Under the pieces are notes generated by a model, which was not told the DNA's origin, made no database searches, and saw nothing but the letters and a program-made list of their open reading frames with translations. This document shows positions 1 through 9,101 of a DNA stretch of 64,000 nucleotides, piece after piece (the stretch's first letter is position 1; every line of letters starts with the position of its first letter). Position numbers and translations under genes: made by a program. Source of the DNA: Perlabentimonas sp964490015. GTDB lineage: Bacteria > Bacteroidota > Bacteroidia > Bacteroidales > Tenuifilaceae. The stretch lies in assembly GCA_964490015.1 (NCBI GenBank), contig CAZBBA010000008.1, positions 20,114 through 84,113 on the forward strand. Direction: 5' to 3'.

Positions 1-144
1 AATAATATTAAGCAGAGTAGTTTTACCACCACCCGAAGGGCCAAGAATACAGGTTATTTCGCCTTCAACAATATCGAGATTAAAATTGCTGAAAAGCAAA
101 CGATCATCGTAACTTTTATATAAATTTTTAATCTGTAGTCCCAT
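1..144 (-). CDS. ABC transporter ATP-binding protein, N-terminal part (cut by window edge)
   Basis: Only the first 48 codons are present, and the gene runs off the left edge. The start ATG is at 144 on the minus strand. The translation shows the N-terminal beta strands of an ABC ATPase followed by a Walker A motif GPSGGGKTT. It begins two bases after the stop of the permease gene, which in turn overlaps the binding-protein gene, so the three form one importer operon. It would energise uptake through that permease in the inner membrane. Signature and Walker B motifs lie outside the window. Family identity is secure; the substrate is unknown. Confidence 0.9.
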   Translation of the reverse strand, partial: MGLQIKNLYKSYDDRLLFSNFNLDIVEGEITCILGPSGGGKTTLLNII

Positions 145-146
145 GA

Positions 147-902
147 TTACTCCCTCCAAACCACTATGCGTTTTTCGGTTAACCTTATTATGCGCTCAAA
201 TATATAGCTTAGTAGAACGGCAATAATTGTCCAGGCAATTACGGAATCTACATTCAGAAAGGTTTGTGCTGAGTGCATTATGGTACCAATGCCATACCTT
301 GGTTGACTAAGCACCTCGCCGATAATAATGGCACGCCAGCCAATGCCCATGGCGCTGGATGCTCCGCTAATAATAAACGGCATGATGGCTGGTATATATA
401 CCTCGCTAACTATTCGTAGTTTGCCAATTTGATACACCTGCGCCATTTCAACCAGCTGTTTATCAACGCTCCTAATCCCATCAATTGTATTGGTACAGAT
501 AAAGGGAAACATGGTTAGGATGGCAATAAATATTGGCACTGAGTTGGCGTTGAGCCAAATCAGTGCCAAAAGAATAATGGCAATAACTGGGGTCGATCTA
601 AGTACAACTAGAATTGGTTTTAGAAAGGCGTTAAAATCGTTGCTTAAACCAGCTGCTATTCCAAAACCAACGCCAAAAATTAGCGATATGACAAATCCAA
701 GAATTCCTCGTAGAATAGTTGCTCCCACAACAAGCAAAAATTGGCTCTCGCCAAATAGGCTAAGAGTTTTCACCAACGTATCCTCGGGCTGGGGAAGAAC
801 AAAATCGGAGTCGAAGTATACAGCCAACCCCTTCCACAGCAGGAGCATAAAAGCAACCGCAGCAATGCTAATCCACTTGGTTCTACTGATAGAAATTCTC
901 AT
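147..902 (-). CDS. ABC transporter permease (SsuC/TauC type)
   Basis: This 251-residue inner-membrane permease has about six hydrophobic segments and a BPD_transp_1-type EAA loop (EVYIPAIMPFIISG) near residues 165-180. It is the size of SsuC/TauC/nitrate-type permeases and forms the channel of the importer. A longer start at 923 is open, but the ATG at 902 is preceded by GGGGGGGAGA at ribosome-binding distance, so I prefer 902. The gene overlaps the end of the binding-protein gene by 20 bases, which suggests translational coupling. Known members carry sulfonates, taurine, nitrate, thiamine precursors or metals; the sequence does not show which applies. Confidence 0.9.
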   Translation of the reverse strand: MRISISRTKWISIAAVAFMLLLWKGLAVYFDSDFVLPQPEDTLVKTLSLFGESQFLLVVGATILRGILGFVISLIFGVGFGIAAGLSNDFNAFLKPILVVLRSTPVIAIILLALIWLNANSVPIFIAILTMFPFICTNTIDGIRSVDKQLVEMAQVYQIGKLRIVSEVYIPAIMPFIISGASSAMGIGWRAIIIGEVLSQPRYGIGTIMHSAQTFLNVDSVIAWTIIAVLLSYIFERIIRLTEKRIVVWRE

Positions 903-1836
903 CGGGTAATCTCCCCCCCACAATATCGGGGTTCATTTGGTAAAAAACTTGTAAATACGATTCTACCTCACTTTTAATAATACTAGCCCTTACAAAATTT
1001 AGGTTCGAACGTGGAATAGAATTCCTTGCCACCGCAACGTTAGGCAAAATGTTGTACTTAACAATTAGCTGTGCAGCGCTATCGAGGTTCTGATTAACCC
1101 ACAGGGTTGAATACTCATAACTATTTAATATCTCATCAACTAGTTCTTTATTTGAATCGATCAACTCACCCTTAGCGATAAAGGCGGTTTGAGCTATGGG
1201 CATATCCATAACCTTTTGCCACTCGGAATTTAAATCAAAAATAGCCATAACATTGCTATTGTGCTCCATAACAAGGCTCACCAATGGTTCGGATATTACG
1301 CCCAGCGTAGCCTGTTCAGCAGCCACAGCATTGGCCAAATCGATATGCGTGGGGAATCGGTAGTCGAGCCTTACATCACCCTCAGGGTTTATTTCATTTT
1401 CAATTAAAAGATGTTTAAACAGCACGTCGGGAGTCATACCTTTACCCATTAGGTTAATGGTTTTCCCTTTAAGCATTTCCCAACTGGTTATTGTTGTATC
1501 GGTGCCAAATAGGTATAAAGTGCCCCAAACGGGAATGGCAACTAACCGGTAGTCTATCCCCCTGTTGTATAAGATGGCGGCCATAGTAGTAGGAAGTATG
1601 GCAAAATCGGCGGTTCCATCAATCACCATCTTACGCACCTGGATAGGCTCGTTCAATATCACAACCCTAATGCTTTTGTCGCTTACGTGGCTTAAACTAT
1701 CAACAAACTTAATCATCCCCATTGCCGATGGTCCCTTAAGGGTTGCTATGGTTACATAGTCGTTGGATTTTGACTTTTGATTACAACCCAAAAACATTGT
1801 ACTGACCAACAGGCATAATATGAATGTAATTCTCAT
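883..1836 (-). CDS. ABC transporter substrate-binding lipoprotein (NMT1/SsuA-like)
   Basis: This 317-residue protein has a lipoprotein signal ending in FLGC around residue 18, then a periplasmic-binding fold of the NMT1/SsuA type (ATLKGPSAMGMIKF, DFAILPTTMAAILYNRG, MGKGMTPDVLFKHLL). It should be anchored to the outer face of the inner membrane and hand its ligand to the permease encoded just downstream. It is the first gene of a minus-strand operon and diverges from the TM1266-type regulator and TonB receptor across about 260 bases, so outer- and inner-membrane uptake may serve the same ligand. That link is inference from position. Confidence 0.88.
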   Translation of the reverse strand: MRITFILCLLVSTMFLGCNQKSKSNDYVTIATLKGPSAMGMIKFVDSLSHVSDKSIRVVILNEPIQVRKMVIDGTADFAILPTTMAAILYNRGIDYRLVAIPVWGTLYLFGTDTTITSWEMLKGKTINLMGKGMTPDVLFKHLLIENEINPEGDVRLDYRFPTHIDLANAVAAEQATLGVISEPLVSLVMEHNSNVMAIFDLNSEWQKVMDMPIAQTAFIAKGELIDSNKELVDEILNSYEYSTLWVNQNLDSAAQLIVKYNILPNVAVARNSIPRSNLNFVRASIIKSEVESYLQVFYQMNPDIVGGRLPDENFYQ

Positions 1837-1855
1837 CGAATGGGGTTTAGTAGTG

Positions 1856-1863
1856 CAAAACTA
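1856..1863 (-). promoter_or_regulatory. candidate -7 element for the ABC importer operon
   Basis: On the minus strand this reads TAGTTTTG, a match to the Bacteroidetes -7 consensus TAnnTTTG. It would place the transcript start about 12 bases before the binding-protein ATG. A matching -33 TTTG is not evident at the usual spacing, so this is tentative. Confidence 0.4.
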
Positions 1864-1959
1864 GTTAAATGAATTTAATTTTTAGGTTCACATTCTCATT
1901 TCCTAACTGGTCAAAAAGATAATTGTAAGCAAAAACATCAATAATATGCTAATAAACAT

Positions 1960-1990
1960 TTTGTAGAGAAACAAATAAGATATACTTTTG
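1960..1990 (+). promoter_or_regulatory. Bacteroidetes-type promoter for the regulator / TonB receptor operon
   Basis: TTTG at 1960-1963 and TACTTTTG at 1983-1990 are separated by 19 bases. This fits the primary-sigma consensus of Bacteroidetes (TTTG, about 19 bases, TAnnTTTG). Transcription should begin near 1997, leaving a leader of about 100 bases before the ATG at 2095. Confidence 0.7.
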
Positions 1991-2094
1991 TTATCTGATT
2001 AACAAACAATCTAAAGCAAACAACTGAGAGGCGGATATTACTCCAAATCAAGGTTTTAATAACAACAATATCAATCTAATCCGGAGGTACTCTG

Positions 2095-2349
2095 ATGGAA
2101 AAGAGAGTTGGAACTGCACTTATTTTGGTTGAAAGTCGTGAAAACATACATCAGTTGAACGACATTATCTCACACCATTCCCAAATTATTATTGCTCGGC
2201 AAGGGTTGCCCCGTAGCACTGGGCAAAGTGTTATTTCGCTTGTTCTTGAAGGTACCACTGACGAAATTGGCTCTCTTACCGGTCAGCTTGGCCGTTTAAG
2301 GGGCATTCAAGTTAAATCGGTACTTTTAAAGAACACACAGCATGAATAG
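2095..2349 (+). CDS. TM1266-type iron-only hydrogenase system regulator
   Basis: This 84-residue protein matches the small ACT-like/NikR C-terminal-like family represented by Thermotoga TM1266, annotated as putative iron-only hydrogenase system regulator. Recognisable features are the opening strand (VGTALILVESRENIHQLN), the central segment RQGLPRSTGQSVISLVLEG and the closing GRLRGIQVKSVLL. It has no DNA-binding domain of its own. An unusually strong ribosome-binding site, GGAGG at 2083-2087, lies seven bases before the ATG, in contrast to most genes here. Its stop overlaps the TonB receptor start by 8 bases, so the two are translationally coupled. In other genomes the family sits with hydEFG maturation genes; none is inside this window. 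Confidence 0.85.
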   Translation: MEKRVGTALILVESRENIHQLNDIISHHSQIIIARQGLPRSTGQSVISLVLEGTTDEIGSLTGQLGRLRGIQVKSVLLKNTQHE

Positions 2350-4765
2350 ACTTTTTCTTTTTGCTTTAATTAGCATTGCGGCCTTCACCCATAAGGCTAA
2401 CTCCCAGAGTTTTAAATTTCAGGGAACAGTTATCGATTCCAATTCGCACCAGACCATCGAAGGTGTTGCCATTCAGGTAATGTCCGCTGATGAAGTAGGT
2501 AAGACCTATACTGCCATAACTAACACTAACGGCAGGTTTGCGCTTATGTTGCCAGCCAACAGCTACCAGTTTAACCTTAGCATTATAGGTTATTCTCAAG
2601 CTCAGCTCGTGTTAACCATATCCACCGAAACAGAAAAAACCTTCGAACTTTCACCCGTACCCTTCTCGCTTGGCGAGGTGGTGGTATCGAGTTTTAGGGT
2701 AAACCGAAGCGTTAAGGAGTTGCCAACACCTTTAGCCGTGATTGGTAAGTACGATTACCAAAGGTACTCGGGCACAACCCTGTCGAATGTGCTAGCCACT
2801 GAACCCGGGATAACCATGGGCGGCGATGGCGTGTGGGCCACTAATATCAACATAAGAGGCTTTGCCGAAAACAGGCTGGTTACTCTTGTAGATGGTTTTA
2901 GGGTTGAAACAGCAACCGACCTTACCGCATCGCTATCGATGATTGATGTGAACGATATTGAGCGGGTTGAGGTTATCAAGGGAGCTCAGTCGGTGCTTTA
3001 TGGTACGGGTGCCATGGGAGGTATTGTAAATATCATTTCCAAGGATGGCCATTTTGCCAGTCAGCCCTACGTTAATGGGAATTTAATTGGTGGATTTGCT
3101 TCGGCCAACAGCAGCTACTCGAGCTACGCCAGTGTTAATACTGGAGCCGAAAGATGGTACATAAAAGCCAACGGAACATACACCGAAGCGCAAAACGTAA
3201 ATACCCCAATGGGAGAGCTACCCAATAGCCAGTTTACCGCCAATAACCTGTCGGCAAAGGTGGGGTTTAAGCCTTTAGAAAACCATCTCTTTAAAGCGCA
3301 ATTTCAGCGTTACTGGGCTACCGATGTGGGAATTCCCGGTGGTAGTGCATTCCCTGGTCCAGCCACTGCAAGCTATAGCGATATTGGTCGTCAGCTTTTC
3401 TCGGCCAACTACGAGGTAACAGGCATTTCCAATGCCCTTGCATCGCTTAAGCTAAGCTATTTCAATCAGTATATACTTCGCGATGTGCTGCTGTTCCCCA
3501 ACATAGTTACCGAAGTAGCTGTGCCCATTGGAACGCAACGCACCTCCCCACAATACTTTACTCCCACGGGCGAGCACCTTACCAATGGATTGCAGCTACA
3601 AAGCACTTGGAACCTAGGTGAGAGCAACACCCTAATTGCGGGGATTGATGCATGGGAACGCAATTTACGCACCGAACGGGAAAAGTACATCAAGGTAGAG
3701 GTTTTCAATTCAAGTGGCGACCTAATGGCAACCAATAATATTGTACGCGGCGAAACCCCAACACCAAAATCGACCTTTAGCACAGCAGGTATTTTTGTAC
3801 AGAACGAAAGCCGATTGCTTGATGATAAGTTAACGCTTATTCTGGGCGGTAGAGCCGATGGCATTAGAACTAAGAATGAGCAGAACTTTGATGTTGACTA
3901 CCTAATTATCAATGGCAATAGAAACGACTCTCCACCAAACCAGCGAACAACCTTTGAGGCTGGTGAGCAATCGCTCTTCTCGTGGAGCGCAAATGCCGGG
4001 GTTCTTTATAATGTAGCAACCGATATTGACCTGTCGGCAAACCTTGCCCGATCGTTTAGAGCGCCATCGCTTGAGGAGAGTTTTAAGTTTATCGACCTGG
4101 GAAACATGGTGCTATTAGGCAATCCATCGCTAAAGTCGGAAAGTGGTTATGCCACCGATCTGGGGCTTAGGATTTGGAAACAAAGCTTTACTGCACAGCT
4201 TGGTGTTTTTGCCAACTGGATTGACAATATGATTGTGGAGACTCCAGGCGAGTATACATATACCATAAACACAGGCCCAGCTGAAGGTACTACAGGTACA
4301 CTTCCTGCACTGGTAAATGCAAATGTAAGTAAAGCCCGACTATATGGGTTCGACCTTAAGCTGCAATATAAGGCATCGAGGAGTTTGGTAGTCTTTGGAT
4401 CGGGAGCACACGTTATCGGTGAAGATACAGAGGCTGGAACAAGTCTTCCTCAAATTCCGCCGCTTAGCGGAAGGTTTGGGCTACGTTACAATATCAATAG
4501 GTTTGGAAGCGTGGAAGCCAGCGTTTTTGGCGCCAACAAGCAGGATAAGGTTGCAGAAGGCGAAACTGTAACCGATGGTTACCATAGGATTGATATGGCC
4601 GTTAGCACTAATCGTTTTAGCGTTGGCCTCACTAAGGTTCAGCTATTTGCTGGTGTTGATAATATAACCAACAATAGCTACACCAACCACCTTTCGACCA
4701 ACAGAGGCGCCATAAGCATTGAGCCAGGACGAAATATTTACGTTAGGGCAAGTATATCTTTCTAA
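2342..4765 (+). CDS. TonB-dependent receptor with carboxypeptidase-regulatory-like N-terminal domain
   Basis: This 807-residue outer-membrane receptor has a signal peptide (about residues 1-21), a CarboxypepD_reg-like beta-sandwich (about 25-105), a plug domain (about 115-225, with GGIVNIISKDG) and a 22-strand barrel ending in the terminal phenylalanine typical of outer-membrane barrels (RASISF). It lacks the SusD partner of glycan systems, and its length suits siderophore, cobalamin or metal-complex receptors. It follows the hydrogenase-type regulator with an 8-base overlap and diverges from an ABC importer, so it could feed a cofactor or metal complex to that importer. The ligand is not determined. 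Confidence 0.93.
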   Translation: MNRLFLFALISIAAFTHKANSQSFKFQGTVIDSNSHQTIEGVAIQVMSADEVGKTYTAITNTNGRFALMLPANSYQFNLSIIGYSQAQLVLTISTETEKTFELSPVPFSLGEVVVSSFRVNRSVKELPTPLAVIGKYDYQRYSGTTLSNVLATEPGITMGGDGVWATNINIRGFAENRLVTLVDGFRVETATDLTASLSMIDVNDIERVEVIKGAQSVLYGTGAMGGIVNIISKDGHFASQPYVNGNLIGGFASANSSYSSYASVNTGAERWYIKANGTYTEAQNVNTPMGELPNSQFTANNLSAKVGFKPLENHLFKAQFQRYWATDVGIPGGSAFPGPATASYSDIGRQLFSANYEVTGISNALASLKLSYFNQYILRDVLLFPNIVTEVAVPIGTQRTSPQYFTPTGEHLTNGLQLQSTWNLGESNTLIAGIDAWERNLRTEREKYIKVEVFNSSGDLMATNNIVRGETPTPKSTFSTAGIFVQNESRLLDDKLTLILGGRADGIRTKNEQNFDVDYLIINGNRNDSPPNQRTTFEAGEQSLFSWSANAGVLYNVATDIDLSANLARSFRAPSLEESFKFIDLGNMVLLGNPSLKSESGYATDLGLRIWKQSFTAQLGVFANWIDNMIVETPGEYTYTINTGPAEGTTGTLPALVNANVSKARLYGFDLKLQYKASRSLVVFGSGAHVIGEDTEAGTSLPQIPPLSGRFGLRYNINRFGSVEASVFGANKQDKVAEGETVTDGYHRIDMAVSTNRFSVGLTKVQLFAGVDNITNNSYTNHLSTNRGAISIEPGRNIYVRASISF

Positions 4766-4774
4766 TTTAAATCG

Positions 4775-4787
4775 TGACGTAACGTCA
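4775..4787. promoter_or_regulatory. 13-base palindrome TGACGTAACGTCA
   Basis: This is a perfect palindrome around a single central A, just after the stop of the TonB receptor gene. It could be a protein-binding site or chance; nothing else supports a role. Confidence 0.25.
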
Positions 4788-4811
4788 AAATAATCGAAAT
4801 GCTATTTGATA

Positions 4812-4846
4812 TATCGGTGCGCTTGTTTGCTAAAGGCGCACCGATA
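4812..4846. terminator. stem-loop between convergent genes
   Basis: Perfect 11-base arms TATCGGTGCGC and GCGCACCGATA enclose a 13-base loop between the convergent TonB receptor and beta-barrel genes. There is no long T tract, but position and stem length suit a bidirectional terminator. Confidence 0.6.
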
Positions 4847-4883
4847 ACATTTAAAGAGACACAACAAAGTCAGTTACTTTCCA

Positions 4884-5582
4884 TTAAAACGAGTAGGAAA
4901 CACCAATACCCGATCGGAATCCGCTCCAGTTGCAATCAATCTGTTCTCCATAGTCATTCCTAAGGTATGCATCACTTCTACCTTTAAGATAAAACCTGCG
5001 GCTAAAATGATGTTGGTAACCAATGTTCAAATCGATCCAAACATTGTTGGTTACCGATATCATTGCTCCAACCGAAAAACTACCCCAAAAAGGGAAACTC
5101 CGAAATTTATATATATCACCAAAAGTTTCATTATCTACCTTAAGCTCCTCCTCAATTCTTAAGGCAGTGAAGGTTACACCGCCAGCAAGTTTTTCGTACA
5201 TTCTTATTCTTGGCGTAATCTCCTGAATATATTTATATTGTAATGCAAGGTCAACTCCATTGAGGGTTAAGTCGAGACGATATTCGCCTGAATAATCTGC
5301 AACATGATTTCTACCGCCTGTGGTCATATAAGAACTCAATATTCCTATTGAGTGGATTGGACTTAAGCTATATTCAGCTTGCAATGAATGATGAATGAAG
5401 TTTGGAAAATGCTCCATAACCTTACCCTCAAAAGGGGAAGAATTTGCCAAATGGATTTGCAATCCCTTTAAATCACTTTGATTATATGAGTTGTAACCAA
5501 AGTTGTAGGTTATCCTGTAATTTTGTCCCAAAGAGGTAAATCCTAACACTAGAATAGTTGACACAATTAAAATTTTCTTCAT
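4884..5582 (-). CDS. outer-membrane beta-barrel protein (hypothetical)
   Basis: This 232-residue protein has a signal peptide (MKKILIVSTILVLGFTSLGQ) followed by alternating polar/hydrophobic strands rich in aromatic residues and ending in GVSYSF, the usual end of a small outer-membrane barrel of about eight to ten strands. I do not recognise a specific family. It lies 21 bases downstream of the lipoprotein gene on the same strand, so the two are probably co-transcribed and may work together at the outer membrane. Confidence 0.75.
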   Translation of the reverse strand: MKKILIVSTILVLGFTSLGQNYRITYNFGYNSYNQSDLKGLQIHLANSSPFEGKVMEHFPNFIHHSLQAEYSLSPIHSIGILSSYMTTGGRNHVADYSGEYRLDLTLNGVDLALQYKYIQEITPRIRMYEKLAGGVTFTALRIEEELKVDNETFGDIYKFRSFPFWGSFSVGAMISVTNNVWIDLNIGYQHHFSRRFYLKGRSDAYLRNDYGEQIDCNWSGFRSGIGVSYSF

Positions 5583-5603
5583 CGATATCAGGTGTAATTC
5601 AAA

Positions 5604-7445
5604 TTATCTACTTAAATAGTTGGAGATATCTAAAGTATATCCACTTCCATCAAACAACCGACTGGCAAAAAGTTTAGGGGTAGACTGCTTGCATTTTAAC
5701 GTGAAGATTATCTCATTACTCGATAAATCCATCACATAAATATTCTGATAGTTTGTTAAAAGCAGGTATCCTGTTGTTGGATCGATGTTGCAAATAATCA
5801 TGCTGCTAGGTAACTGAATAGTAGATTCAAGCGTAAAGTCGGGCATTGTTCTTACCTCAAGCGTGCCATCGTTTTGGGTAGTGAGAAGTTGATTGTTGAT
5901 TAGCGGGTTAAAGTACGAGGAGTAGTAAGCTCTATTATCAGAAAAAAAGGGTGAAAATGCACCGCCATCGAACCTGTACATATCAATTCCATTTTGCGAG
6001 GCAATGCTAATATAATCACCTAGTCTTGAGGTGGATATTTTTGCCCACTTGCTATAGTAGGGATATCTATCCTCAGCAATATCCAGATGCGCAACTACCC
6101 CTTTGGTTTCAACATCAATTACTTCGTATTGGTATTCTCTGGCAATGGCAATGGTACCATTATCCGATATTGAGAAGTGAGTAATCGTTTTATACCATGT
6201 GTTATAATCAATTACAATGGGATTAGTTAAGTCACTCCCCTCAAAAACATAAACCTTTTCAGGAGATAACGCAGCAACCCTCGACGAATTGGTAGGACAA
6301 GCAATATATCCCTGGTAACCAAAATCGTCGACTTTAATTCTATTGAGAATGTCAAATGGCGATACAGAGTATGCTGTAAGATGATCGAAAATCTGTCCGT
6401 AAATAGTGTTATCGTAATTGTTGAATCCAAATATTGGCCTGCTGGATATAATATACTCTCCCAAATTGTATGATGTATACGAAGTGCTATTAAGTATTGG
6501 ACTACATGAAATACAGCAAGAACCTTCGCGATAATCATTATCAATCCGTAGTGAAAATTGCACACTTTGCCCTAACCCAAGCTGAGGAATTATGAATGAT
6601 GTTTCGGTAGTTGTTTCAAATAGTAACCCATCCAAAATGGAACTATTATCAGCATAAAGCTTATAGGTAACATTGTAGGGCGATTTAGTCCAGCTAACCT
6701 TTATCTGTTCTAGACCAATCTCTTCAACAGTGAGTTCGGGAACAAATGCATCAATTGAAATTGGATAATTCCATGTGTAATTGTTCTCTGTATAAATTTG
6801 GGTTTGCACAGAGTAAGTAATGTCGTTACCATAGTTGCAGCTATCGATAAAAAATGTACTATCGGCATCAGAAATGTACTTTATATACTCTCCTGTACAA
6901 AGGCTATTGAGTGTTATCTCGTATGATTTAAAATTAAAATTCTCGCATTTATTCCACGATAGTTTCATATAGCCATCATCAGTAATGCTCGTTTCAATCA
7001 GTAATTCAGGTGCTTTGCGTCCATCAATCAGAAGAGTAACCTGTCTTTGTGCTGCATAGCCCTCATAACCAGCAATGTCAGCAACACTTCCAGTACCACT
7101 ATTGGTATAGCATGTCATAGTAAGTGTATGGTAACCCGGGGTAAATTCGGCAGGAATAACCTCAAAATAATCGGCAGCCTTATGCGATCCAAAGCTTCGG
7201 CCAGCAAGCTCTATATCAACAAAATGGATGTCGAGACCAAATGTATTTATATCAAACTCGAACCGAGTAGTATTGAAGACGTTGATTGTATCTTCTGCAG
7301 GTTCGAAATTTAATATAAATGTATGCGATGGGGAGGGTGGCTGAAGATCAACAAAGTTTTCACTATCAAGAGAGTACTCACAGCTCGACAGGAGCATTGA
7401 TACACAAAGGAACATGATACCAAATGGCGCAATTCTTAATCGCAT
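5604..7445 (-). CDS. lipoprotein with Ig/FN3-like domains and a C-terminal propeller-like region
   Basis: This 613-residue protein starts with a lipoprotein signal ending in MLLSSC near residue 22. Residues 40-140 look like an Ig-type sandwich, 145-320 like two fibronectin-III repeats (LLIETSITDDGYMKLSWNKC; LTVEEIGLEQIKVSWTK), and 335-613 consist of short repeated beta blades such as NNQLLTTQNDGTLEVRTMPD that resemble a degenerate propeller. No catalytic motif is visible. It is probably a surface or periplasmic binding protein. It sits between an M28 peptidase gene and a beta-barrel gene on the same strand. Specific function unknown. Confidence 0.75.
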   Translation of the reverse strand: MRLRIAPFGIMFLCVSMLLSSCEYSLDSENFVDLQPPSPSHTFILNFEPAEDTINVFNTTRFEFDINTFGLDIHFVDIELAGRSFGSHKAADYFEVIPAEFTPGYHTLTMTCYTNSGTGSVADIAGYEGYAAQRQVTLLIDGRKAPELLIETSITDDGYMKLSWNKCENFNFKSYEITLNSLCTGEYIKYISDADSTFFIDSCNYGNDITYSVQTQIYTENNYTWNYPISIDAFVPELTVEEIGLEQIKVSWTKSPYNVTYKLYADNSSILDGLLFETTTETSFIIPQLGLGQSVQFSLRIDNDYREGSCCISCSPILNSTSYTSYNLGEYIISSRPIFGFNNYDNTIYGQIFDHLTAYSVSPFDILNRIKVDDFGYQGYIACPTNSSRVAALSPEKVYVFEGSDLTNPIVIDYNTWYKTITHFSISDNGTIAIAREYQYEVIDVETKGVVAHLDIAEDRYPYYSKWAKISTSRLGDYISIASQNGIDMYRFDGGAFSPFFSDNRAYYSSYFNPLINNQLLTTQNDGTLEVRTMPDFTLESTIQLPSSMIICNIDPTTGYLLLTNYQNIYVMDLSSNEIIFTLKCKQSTPKLFASRLFDGSGYTLDISNYLSR

Positions 7446-7528
7446 TTAAGGTTAGGTTTTAGGGTGAAAAAAGCATTTAAAAATATGTAAATTATCACAA
7501 AAAATAATAATATTTTCCAGTAATTAAA

Positions 7529-9043
7529 TTACAAATTTTCCCACGGGTTTTCGCTATCGGCAAAATGCCGAACTGTATGGTAAATCAGCTTTACCATATC
7601 CTGCATTCCCTCAATCGATAGCTTTTCGGGGGTGTCGGAGGGTTTATGGTAGTCGTTATGCATTCCGGTTGTAATTAGGTATGCAGGCAAACCACGATTA
7701 TCGAAATGGTAATGATCGGAAAGGGTAAAGAGTGAATTTCCCGCCAGCGACTCCGAGTCGATGGTATAGGTGGAATCGGTATTGAGCGTTTGCATTGTGC
7801 TGCTAAACTCCTTGAGTCGGTTACTCCCGCCAATATAAACTGCTTTCTTAGACTCGGGCTGTTTACCCAAACGCCCTACCATATCCAAATTCAGCATTAC
7901 CGTAGTGTTTTCAACAGGAAATAGAGGATTGTTGAAGTAGTGCTGCGAACCCAACAGGCCAATCTCCTCGGCGCTGTAGCCTGCAAAAACAATGTTCCTG
8001 TTGGGTAAATACCCATTTTTATAATCATTTGCCAGTAAACGCGCTACCTCTATCATTACGGCTGTGCCCGAGGCGTTATCGTCGGCTCCAGGAAACCAGC
8101 GCTGACCCTCAGGAGCAAGATGGTCGAAGTGTGCGCAAATTATCACACTTTGCTGATTAACACCTGCCGCAGGGATAAACCCCACAACATTTTGGGTAGG
8201 TATGGTATCGTTTAGGAAATGATAATCGAACTTAACCCTATTGTTTGTTGATGTTTGTCGATAGGATTGCTTGTTCTGTAGCCTTTTCCACACATTCAAG
8301 GGTTTTTCGGACAGGAGGAATGCGGCCAAATCATCGGAGATAATCAGCTGCGGAATGGGATCGCCAAAGCGGGCAAAGAAGCGGCTTAACGGTTTTGGCT
8401 TTTCATCGGCAACTCGATACTGAATGCTGTTATGATTATCGCTAAGCTGCTGCGAGATGTAGAAAAACTGCTTACTGCTCGAGGGGTTGGCCACCATTAC
8501 CATGGCACAACCCTTGCTTTTGGCATGTTCCTCAACTTTCATCCCCGCAATGCGGAGGTTATTCGATAGAATAAGCAGTGCTTTCCCTTTTAGATCCAGG
8601 CTATCAATCTCGTCGTACTCACCAAATCCGCCAAAAACAACCTCATACTCTATATTTTTTGTTGGGTCGGGACCAAGATTCAAAAAATCGCGCCCATACT
8701 CAAAGGTGCGATGGGGAGTTACCAGCGTTCGCTGCAGGGGTAGTGTTTGTATAACATTGTAATGCTGATAGTATGGGTACCGAGAATAGGTAGATATAAC
8801 GTTTAGCCCAATGGAGCTATAGACCGAATCGATATACTGCGAGGCCAAATGATCGTGCCCTGTAACTGTGCTTCGCCCAAACAAACGTGGCGAGCACATA
8901 TAATCGATATGTTGCCTAAGGGCAATGGTAATAGCATCATTATCTATCTCCGATTGAAAAGTCGCCTGTCCGTTGGAATAGATTGGGACAAGTGAGATGT
9001 TAAGAATCAATATATAGATGTAGCGAAATGGTAAAAAACTCAT
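7529..9043 (-). CDS. M28 family zinc aminopeptidase, exported
   Basis: This 504-residue protein has an N-terminal signal sequence and the full set of M28 metal-site motifs: CAHFDHLAP near residue 304, GADDNASG near 318, AEEIGLLG near 355, LNLDMVGR near 386 and a late HNDYHKPSDT near 468. Residues about 115-260 form an inserted PA-like segment. Such enzymes remove N-terminal residues from peptides in the periplasm or outside the cell, supplying amino acids. That suits a genome with tryptophanase and short-chain acyl kinases. The start is the only ATG before the signal sequence. Neighbours on the same strand are a DUF2339 gene upstream and a lipoprotein gene downstream. Confidence 0.92.
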   Translation of the reverse strand: MSFLPFRYIYILILNISLVPIYSNGQATFQSEIDNDAITIALRQHIDYMCSPRLFGRSTVTGHDHLASQYIDSVYSSIGLNVISTYSRYPYYQHYNVIQTLPLQRTLVTPHRTFEYGRDFLNLGPDPTKNIEYEVVFGGFGEYDEIDSLDLKGKALLILSNNLRIAGMKVEEHAKSKGCAMVMVANPSSSKQFFYISQQLSDNHNSIQYRVADEKPKPLSRFFARFGDPIPQLIISDDLAAFLLSEKPLNVWKRLQNKQSYRQTSTNNRVKFDYHFLNDTIPTQNVVGFIPAAGVNQQSVIICAHFDHLAPEGQRWFPGADDNASGTAVMIEVARLLANDYKNGYLPNRNIVFAGYSAEEIGLLGSQHYFNNPLFPVENTTVMLNLDMVGRLGKQPESKKAVYIGGSNRLKEFSSTMQTLNTDSTYTIDSESLAGNSLFTLSDHYHFDNRGLPAYLITTGMHNDYHKPSDTPEKLSIEGMQDMVKLIYHTVRHFADSENPWENL

Positions 9044-9101
9044 TGTTTATAGTTTCAGTAAAAAGACAATTCATTAACAAATACCCTACCAACCCAGCTT
9101 A

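Noticed and set aside
2022..2094. CTGAGAGG sequence suggesting a TPP riboswitch before the TM1266-type gene
   Set aside because: The second conserved THI-box segment (the ACCTGATC-type helix) is missing and no matching helices were found.
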